From NCBI GenBank assembly GCA_021307315.1, contig JAJSPD010000025.1:496001-560000 (forward strand): a stretch of 64,000 nt of DNA, read 5' to 3'. The notes under the pieces were generated by a model that saw only the letters and a program-made list of their open reading frames with translations, was not told where the DNA came from and did not search any database. Of this stretch, positions 56,339-64,000 are shown piece by piece (the stretch's first letter is position 1; every line of letters begins with the position of its first letter). Position numbers and translations under genes: made by a program. This DNA is from Bisporella sp. PMI_857. Its lineage: Eukaryota > Ascomycota > Leotiomycetes > Helotiales > Helotiaceae.

Positions 56339-58262
56339 ATGGAAGACACAGTTGCCATTGCTGTAAAGGTAAAAACGCGTTCACATATTTTGCTGCAATT
56401 ACTAATTAGTGCGTAAGGGGACCGAAAAATGCTACTTGCTCAATAAATTCCCTCCCGAGGTCAGAGAAAAGATATTCACACTAGCAGTCACTCTTGAAGA
56501 ACCTGTCATCCCTGATCAAGCCAAAGCGAAATCCAATAAGTTCCTATGGGATAAGAAACAACGATCAAATGACCGTACAACTGGTCCCCGTCTACTGATC
56601 TCTACTGTCCCACAGCTGGCCTCTGTTCAATTATCTCGGGTCAGCAGGCAGGTCTACCAAGAAGTGTCTTTAGCCCACTTGTTCTACAAGGCAAATACGT
56701 AAGCATCCAGTCTGTCTTTCAGATCTGAGTGGAGAAGGATCTTTATCATCTACTAAACGGGACTAACTCTATCTCTATCTGTAGATTTAAGTTCACGAAC
56801 TCTGTTGATTTCATCAAGTTCATCGTTGCTTTAACCCGAAACCGCGCGATGGCGATTCGTTCAATTATTGTACCATTCAAGGGATTCGAATATAGGCAAG
56901 TTTCGTATCCTATATAAACCGCGAAAGACTAGCCTTAAATACATATGCTTACCCATATAGAAATTATAGGCATCATAATGATACAACAGCATTTTGGGCC
57001 TGCCTCAGAGCTTGCAGTGGTCTTGAAGAGCTTCATATTTCCATGCCCAGATGGGCTATCTTACCGCCCGATAATTTTTCAGATAATCATTTTATGGCTG
57101 ATCTTGTCGTCGCTGTTCGGGGGCTAAAAAAATTATCGATCGAGCCTGAGCCTTTCGATACCCCAGATCACTGGAGCTCCCCCATCACCGAGGAATACCG
57201 CAAAGAGCTCGAGCAACGTGCGCAGAAGATCGCTGATATGCTACGTAAGGAGGCTTCTCTACCCAAGGAGCCATATACACAATCGAAGAACTTCGAGAAG
57301 GCTGTTAGTATTGCAGGACTTGTGAGTATCTTTCCCACTTAAGGTGTTGCTATGGCAAGAATATACCGCTTACATTGGCTAGGACATTGATGGTGATGGA
57401 CGTCTAGGTGAAGATCGAAAGCCAGGAGTTGTATCAAGCCGAACTAGGGGCGCTAAGAAGAGGCTGTCCAATATTGACTCCTTTGGCACTATCCCATCTG
57501 CATCAGCCCCGAAGTACGATCTCGTTGGTGATTTGGCTTGGGAAATTGATACCGTTCATGCCTCGAGAGCCTCTGATGACGATACCTTTGGAGTCGATTT
57601 TCTAGTTAAGCTTCGTCACAGAGAAAGCAGTGGCTGGGTTTACGAGACTGACAAATCCTGGGAGAATATTAGTGTATTAAAGTAAGTTTTAGATTAACTC
57701 CATAGCGACTGATTCCGCTTAGATATCCTGTACGACATGGTCGACTAATTTGCGTAGTAACTTCAATCAACGTGCGGAAATCGCTGAATTCTATCGTCAC
57801 CACCCAGGTTCCTACGGAAAAGAGATTGTACTCTCTCTCTGGAAGGTTGGAATGACTAAGACAAAGGATGGAGATAGAGATAGATACGAGGAAACTCAGC
57901 ACAAGTATCGATACCAACAAGTCAAGAACTTTGAACTACTGATTGCGAAGCAAGCTCTAGTTGCGAAGGAGCGAGCTGAACGAGAGGCTGCTCTAGAAGC
58001 TAAAGCTGCTGCTCAAGCTAAGGCTCAGTCTACAAATATTGTAAAGGGCAAGGTCCGCGAAACTGTCAAAACTGGTAAGACCAAGACTGCTACTAAAGCG
58101 AAGGCGAAGGTGACGGCAGATTCCAAGGCCAAGACCACAAATGGTATTTGTTGATTCATTTGTCAGCTTTATCCTATTTGCCATCTCCCATGTGAGCTAA
58201 CGCATGATACTGAAATAGCCAAAGGACCTGTCAACGCAAGAAAGTCCGCCGATTCCAAGTAA
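56339..58262 (+). CDS. F-box-like/chromodomain protein
   Basis: Seven exons (56339-56368, 56418-56698, 56785-56895, 56961-57321, 57383-57681, 57758-58143, 58219-58262) give 503 residues. After MEDTVAIAVKGTEKCY comes an F-box-like start, LLNKFPPEVREKIFTLAVTL, of the kind seen in many fungal proteins of unknown function, then SVQLSRVSRQVYQEVS and FWACLRACSGLEELHISMPR. The central linker is polar. Near residues 320-390 is a chromodomain-like block: LAWEIDTVHASRAS, FGVDFLVKLRHRES, DKSWENISVLNNFNQRAEIA, then EFYRHHPG, matching the usual 'W-E-V-E-x-I ... YLVKW ... TWE ... EFxxRHP' order, with the VKW Trp replaced by Leu. The tail is Lys/Ala-rich (KAKAKVTADSKAKTT). The third intron (56896-56960) uses a GC donor. 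The gene may read histone marks or be domesticated from a mobile-element integrase; neither is shown. Confidence 0.78.
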
Positions 58263-60225
58263 TGCTGCTTATTTGATTCTACACGAGGCTGAGTTTACTA
58301 GCAAGATATGCTCTAGAGGATTGTCGACATGCACGCGAACGCTTTCTTCTTCGCATATGGGAGGCAGTATTGATCACTCGGGCAGCTGATCATACTTGAT
58401 AGGTGGTGGTTCATGGCATCTTTGCAGTTGAGTTTGAGTTGTTATATTCAGCAAATCACATCTAAAACGAATTATGGACGGTTCCGGTCTCGCCTAATGC
58501 GTTGAGGTGGAGACATACTTCGCAGGCCTATATGGCCATGGAGGACGGGATCTACTTTGACTGCGGCGATTTCCATGGATTTTTTTTTTCACTATGAGTC
58601 TTTCCATCAAACGAGTGGACTTACATATTCGGGACTGCGAGGTGATAGATCTTGCCGAATACAATGTGTTATCATAATATCTGTGTCTTTGATGAATATC
58701 TACCCGGAGACGTGATTTGTAAGTTCTACATGGCCTCTGATGTGCTATACCTTCGATTCCTAGATGGGGTGTTCTTGAAATAGTCGTTTGTTCAGTATGT
58801 TCTTCTTGCTGTTTGCCCACAAGTGCACCAAGAATGTGGCTGCACATATGCATGTCCCGGACTCTTGGATACTGGGCAAGACTGTGTGAAAGTATTCTTC
58901 TAGAAATTGTAAAGATGGTTCAAGTTGGGAGCCAGTTAGAAAGCGCCTCAAGCGAGGGGAACTGAAAGTCTATGACGACGCGCCACAAGTGGGTGATATC
59001 AATGTGTAGCGGGTGGCTGCATGATGTATGCGAGTGAGAGACAAGGTGGTGGGGTCTGAAAAGCCTTTAATGCCGTAGTAGAAGATAGATAAGATGGATA
59101 TTAGGGAAAGCAGGGCCGAGAGTCAGCTATGCCTTTCTCTTTTTCATTTTTGTTTTCACATATTTTTATTCGTGTTACTAAACGTTGGCTCCTACTCCAA
59201 TACAGGATGCGTGATCTGATTAGATTGAATGTATTACACATTATGGGCTAGGCCCTGTAACGAACTTGGGTGCGGCTTGCCAAAAACCTTCGATCCAACG
59301 GGCAAGGCCCGATCCCCAGTGAGCCTTCTAGTCACCATGCATCAAGACTGTCTCGAGAGGGCTGACATGCAGACTTGAATCACGAGAGAGAAATCTGAAC
59401 TCTCTTTATTTTGTGTACCGAACGTCCGAAAGAGCGTTGATTACGAAATGTACGGGGATGATATAGTTTATGCGTTGTAACAGTACATAGAAGGAAGTTT
59501 GAATAGGCGAACATCTAACCTACGAGATAAAAGTCGGATTTTACAGGTCAGGTTCCACGCAATCTCGCTCCCCTCGTGGGCTGCTGGTGGAGAGTCAGGG
59601 TCTTCAAGAATAGTTCTAGAAGCTAGGATACTGTAGTAGACTGCTGTTAGGAAACCATGTCTTGGCCTAAAGTTATCTTGGTTCTACGTATAGTAATTTG
59701 ATACGCTGCTTGGTGTTGTTGGTGCTGAATTCAGAAAACTTGATCGACCCATAAAAACAAGGGCTTGGCAGAACATCCTCTTTGGGTCATTGATGATCCT
59801 CACAAGTCCCCCCACGACGCCTCTCTATATATCAATACACTACCACCACTACCTCTGTTATGTACGTATTTTGCCTTAGGTGACGGCATATGTACACATC
59901 GGAATAATGGAGAACACGATTTCATGACCCCAGATTTAGCTCTCACAATACACTACTTTACTCTCATCAAACCATTCCTTTCTACTTGATTTCCCGCTGT
60001 AGTACATACTTCGTTCTTCCATCATTTTAGATCTTGCGACATCTGCCCTTGCCGATTCAAGACACCATCTGCGAGTTACGATACGGTTCTATTTCCTATA
60101 AGGGTGTTGAGGGTTGATGAATGGAGCATTGCATACACAACGGTTCACACATAAGAAGAGGGGTTTCAGCCCAGCTCAGAAAAACAGGAAGCGCACTACA
60201 GCGATACCGCCACATCTGCGACTGA
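58263..60225. other. Gene-poor region before the LONRF gene
   Basis: No supported gene in about 2 kb. The minus frame 58494-58853 and plus frame 59765-59989 show no domain. A short T run occurs near 58580. Right end is the promoter of the LONRF-like gene. Confidence 0.4.
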
Positions 60226-62035
60226 ATGACAGCGTTATCGATGTCGTCCGTACCTTTAGGCAGCGCCCTCCAGCTACGACCACTCGTTCCTAAGAGTTCT
60301 AGTTCTTCTACATCAACCACGCCTTTATTCGAAGTCCTCGATCCCTCTAAAGATGCCAGGAAGATCGTGCGCCTGGTGCAGTGCCCACAATGCTCCATTC
60401 CACTGCGCGAACCTGTCACCATGCCGTGCGGCAACACCATCTGCAAACAGTGTATACCAGAGCTGCACCTTAGGACGAATATTTCATACCCTATGACACC
60501 GAACAGACTACAAGGATTTACATGCCCGCTGAGCAGTTGCAGGAAAGAGCACGCGAAAGGGGATTGCAGTGTAGATGTGGTGCTGAATAAAATTATGGAG
60601 GTGGTTAGGAACGAGGTAGACTTGTATAAGGACTCGGCGGCGGCGGCGCATGAGATGATGCAAGTAGAGGAGCAGGATAAGTGGTCGATAGCGGGGGTAA
60701 CTTCTTTAAACGACTCGAGATGGGCACAAGTGCTTTCTGGGGGCCGACTTGCTGCTACGTATCGGATGGCAGAGATGGGAGAGCTAGCATATGAGTTGGA
60801 AGTTATATTCACCTCAGTGTCACCACCCCACGAACAGTCCGAAGCTTTGGATACGGCTCTATTAGCAGGTCTAAAAGAGACAGCCAGATCTGAGCTTGAT
60901 TGCAATGTCTGCTATAGCCTTTTCCTGGATCCTTTCACAACTAGTTGTGGCCACACCCTCTGCCGGACGTGTCTTCACCGTGTGCAGGATCACTCGAATC
61001 TTTGTCCAGTATGCCGGCGGAGCTTGGCTATTGCACCGGGGGTCAGTGCTTCGCAAGCACCATCAAACGCTGTTCTAAGCAAGCTGATCGGTGGATTATA
61101 CCCAGAAGCGCTTGCAACGCGAATAGAAGCTGAAAATGCAGAAACGAACAGCTTAGGGGAGTTGGAAACTCCTCTGTTTATCTGCACCTTGTCGTTTCCT
61201 CTGCAACCAACGTTTCTACATATTTTTGAACCTAGGTATAGATTGATGATTCGACGCGTATTCGAATCAGATCGCAAATTCGGCATGATTTTGAGCAATC
61301 GGAATAGGGCACCTCAGGGAGAGCTAGGAGCGGTTCCGTTCTATCGGTACGGAACGATGTTGCTCATTGTTAATATGCACGTAATGCCAGATGGTCGGAG
61401 TATTATCGAAACAGTCGGGTTATCTAGGTTTCGAGTACTGAGGTATGGGTCTTTAGACGGATATATGGTGGGCAAAGTTGAACGTGTTTACGACATGAGT
61501 GTGGCTGAAGAAGAAGCCATCGAGGCAGCAGAAACCTCTTCTGTCACCAGTAACTTCTCTGCAGAATATCATTTCGGCGCATCTCCACACCATTCACATT
61601 CTGACCAATCTCTCCCACAAGTATCAGATCTCGACTCCCTCTCTACTCAGGAATTATTCGATATCAATACCGCCTTTGTGCAGAGGATGCGGGATAGCAG
61701 CGCCCCATGGTTACGCAACAATATTGTGGAGTCGTATGGGCAGTGTCCGGAGGACCCCGCGACTTTTCCATGGTGGTTCGCGAGTATTGTGCCGACTAAG
61801 GATAGCGAGAAGGTGAAATTGTTAGAGACGACGTCAGTCAGGGAACGCTTAAAGATGTGTGTTGTCTGGGCCGCGGAATTGGAGAACCAGACTAAGTGCG
61901 TGCTCAACTATCTTTCCTTCTCATATCCATCATTCTCGTAAAGGCCTGAAGTACGTGAGCAGTGCTGAGAACTGTTAGTTCGACAAACTTGCTAATCGAT
62001 ACAGAAGCACAACATCAACCTGCACTGTCATCTGA
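60226..62035 (+). CDS. RING and LON-substrate-binding domain protein (LONRF-like, probable E3 ubiquitin ligase)
   Basis: Two exons, 60226-61895 and 62005-62035, give 566 residues; the intron restores a short SxxSxCxVI tail in place of an unspliced run-on. An N-terminal RING-like finger reads CPQCSIPLREPVTMPCGNTI then CKQC...CPLSSC, and a second, canonical RING near residue 225 reads CNVCYSLFLDPFTTSCGHTL, CRTC, then NLCPVCRR. The C-terminal half is the LON N-terminal (substrate-binding) domain: TPLFICTLSFPLQPTFLHIF, EPRYRLMIRRVFES, FGMILSNRNRAPQGELGAVP, DGRSIIETVGLSRFRVLRYG and DGYMVGKVERVYD, followed by WWFASIVPTKDSEKVKLLET. The family works in protein quality control as E3 ligases. No ATPase or protease part is present, so it is not a Lon protease. 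Confidence 0.93.
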
Positions 62036-64000
62036 CTAGCCGCCGCAGTACTCAGCTTTGTGGTCATGCTCTTCAGCATAGGAATCATATACATGGGTCA
62101 TCGCAGCCGAAATTCAGATGCGATACGTTTTCCTTAACATGAAGGATTAGATACAAGATACCAGACATAAGCGATAACGAGCTGATATAAAGCCATATTC
62201 TCATTAGACATCGGGGGAGGGTAGCATCAGCGGCATCATTTTTTATTTTGGGAATCAACTTGAGTTCAGTGACATGCATCATGATTGGACATATGGTGGC
62301 GTTTCGAGGCGTCGATTCCTTGTTGATACATCACTTCTCCTTAAGAGTATTGGAGAAGGAATTTGTACATATCTGTAACTACGAAGGGAACAGAGCTTCA
62401 CAATCGAATTCGCGTTTATCAGCGTCTTCCCCGTTTTGAGCATTCCTGCCCAGCCCTCTTTGGCAAATAGAGCGACCTACATTCCCTCGAGAGCCGAGCC
62501 GTACTACGCAGGCAGCTAAGGGGCGAGCATGTACGCACCCACTATCTAGAATTTCGATAAAGCGATCGAAGGCTGGCGGCAGTAGACGATGAGGCGGGTC
62601 GCCATGACAGTTATATCGGTGCTTTAACTTCTTCCCCACGTGCTCGCCACTAAAATGCATTGATACCCTCAACAGGCTGTGTCAGCACGCCCGCACTCAT
62701 CATAATTTCCCTTGTTATTTTTCTCTGGTTTAGCTTCTGGTGAAATTCAGTTTCATTTTCGCTGAATAAGACCATCATAGATTCCAGCGTAGTGGCAGAA
62801 TATTGGAGAATCATGAGATGGGAATCAACATTTCGGCTCAAAGACGAGCTATATTTTGTTATTATTATGCTATACTTGCTTCTACAAGCAAACCCCCTCC
62901 CCCAGGGGATATTATTTCTCTGTCCTCATCCTCTTCTGTTGCAAACAGCGTGGCGAGTGGGGATCATGTTCCTGTTTCTCTCTGTAGCTTTTCACCCTTT
63001 TCTCAGGTTCAGATCCGTCGCCAATCTTCTATGGAAGTATTTATATCCTTCCCAGACTTTCCCTTGATCTTAATGGGGAGCATATTTCGCCCCGGTCCAC
63101 GGAGACAACGAAAGAAAACTTTCTTAGAACGACGACGCACCAAACCTGTGATCCCCATCCATGTTTCCAGAAAGTGATTAGATCACCTTGGGGGCGTATA
63201 TCTCGGTTCATCGCGTCTTCGGCTCTGCTGCAGACCTTTTTTTTTTTATCACGGAGCCGTAGGTCGAAATTGCTGCAGCCCTGAGATCCGAGCGGATATC
63301 GCTTGAAGTTCGTAGTATCGCCCGTTCGAACGTATTTCTTGGCTGCTTCATGAATTATGCTCATTTCATGACTTCCATGATGGAGGCTCGCTCATCCGTA
63401 CCACTTTATATGATTCAGGGATTGCTAGGCATGGTGAGCTGTTGAAAGGAAGGGATGACCGGAAGTGTATATTTTGCCAGAGATACAGATCGCTTTTAAG
63501 AAGTAGCCAATAGCATTTGCTTCTATTCAGCTTTGTGGGTACCGTTGCATTGTAAAGATGTTTATCGTCAACAAATTAATGATGTGTCGCTTGCATCCTT
63601 CCAAGCTATACACGATACGTCTCATTGACAATGCCATGGAATTCCATGAGTGCATATAATGCAACAGACTGTATTTGAGTCCCTGTTTGAGATCTAAGCC
63701 TCCCATACAAAACTATCACTTGATTAAAGTTTCGAATGTTCAGTAGCTGGCGTAGGAAGACGAGGACGCAAGTTACAGCATAGCATCCAGATGGCAAGAC
63801 ATGGAAGTGTACTATTCTGAACGGAGTCCGACGATAATCTGGGAAATTGAAAGCTGTCTCTGAGGCAATCACTTGATCGCTGTTCATGTCTTAAATCTAG
63901 AAGTTGATGGCCTTGCGTAAACGGACCGCAACCAGGGTTTTGAATCAACATCTCATCCTTTTTTGATTCATTCGTAGAAAAGAGGAGCCCGCGTCTAGTT
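62036..64000. other. Right-end region without a supported gene
   Basis: About 2 kb. Minus frames at 62379-62672, 62650-62841 and 63606-63951, and plus frames at 62792-63177, were read and show no domain, no shared splice route and no clear family. A T run of about 12 lies near 63238-63248. A gene continuing beyond the window on the minus strand cannot be excluded. Confidence 0.4.

Noticed and set aside
62379..62841. Two adjacent minus frames as one gene
   Set aside because: They overlap in different frames without usable splice sites between them, and no domain is visible.
1..64000. tRNA, rRNA and CRISPR features
   Set aside because: Scanned by eye for GGTTCGAAT-type B-boxes, cloverleaf arms and regularly spaced repeats; none convincing. 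A tRNA search program would be decisive.

Overview
The window reads as nuclear DNA of a filamentous ascomycete (Pezizomycotina; a leotiomycete is plausible but is not proven by the sequence). Genes carry short introns of about 40-120 bp with GTAAGT/GTATGT-type donors and CTNAC-like branch points. Several families are typical of moulds: a Pth11/fungal-rhodopsin membrane protein, a LaeA-like methyltransferase, a PhiA-like cell-wall protein and DUF5672 proteins. Exon structures were rebuilt by hand from splice signals, reading-frame continuity and family conservation; for every complete multi-exon model given here the exon lengths add up to whole codons.

Layout. 0-9 kb: the 5' part of an amino-acid/choline-type permease (cut by the window edge), a fungal-rhodopsin protein, a heavily mutated GRE2-like reductase pseudogene and a small secreted PhiA-like protein, separated by long AT-rich stretches. 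10-24.4 kb: a LaeA-like methyltransferase, then a striking nucleotide-sugar region: a TGDS/RmlB-like NDP-glucose 4,6-dehydratase, a divergently transcribed triose-phosphate-type nucleotide-sugar transporter, and three paralogous type II membrane DUF5672 (putative glycosyltransferase) genes, with a TA-flanked MITE-like element between the first two paralogues. 25-36 kb: a 1197-residue PARP-plus-UBE2Q-like E2 fusion, a probable COG7 Golgi tether subunit, a decayed PLOD-like glycosyltransferase, an M20 peptidase and an MMTAG2-like protein. 36-50 kb: housekeeping genes TRS120 (TRAPPII), a cryptic four-exon SnoaL-like gene, the aquarius/Cwf11 splicing helicase, and a THO complex subunit 1 fused to a guanylate-kinase domain. 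The last two share a 263-bp divergent promoter. 50-64 kb: an Old Yellow Enzyme pseudogene, a secreted CMP/dCMP-deaminase-fold protein, an F-box-like/chromodomain protein with a GC-AG intron, and a LONRF-type RING-LON protein, in otherwise sparse DNA.

How the genes may work together. The 4,6-dehydratase would make an NDP-4-keto-6-deoxy sugar (the first step to UDP-rhamnose in fungi), the transporter could carry a nucleotide sugar into the Golgi, and the DUF5672 proteins have the topology of Golgi-lumenal transferases. COG7 and Trs120 also serve Golgi trafficking, but as general housekeeping genes. That 13-24 kb region is the best candidate for an undescribed system: a deoxysugar glycan cluster. 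The aquarius/THOC1 pair links splicing to mRNA export. Three clear pseudogenes show ongoing gene loss. No tRNA, rRNA, CRISPR array or polyketide/non-ribosomal peptide cluster was seen.
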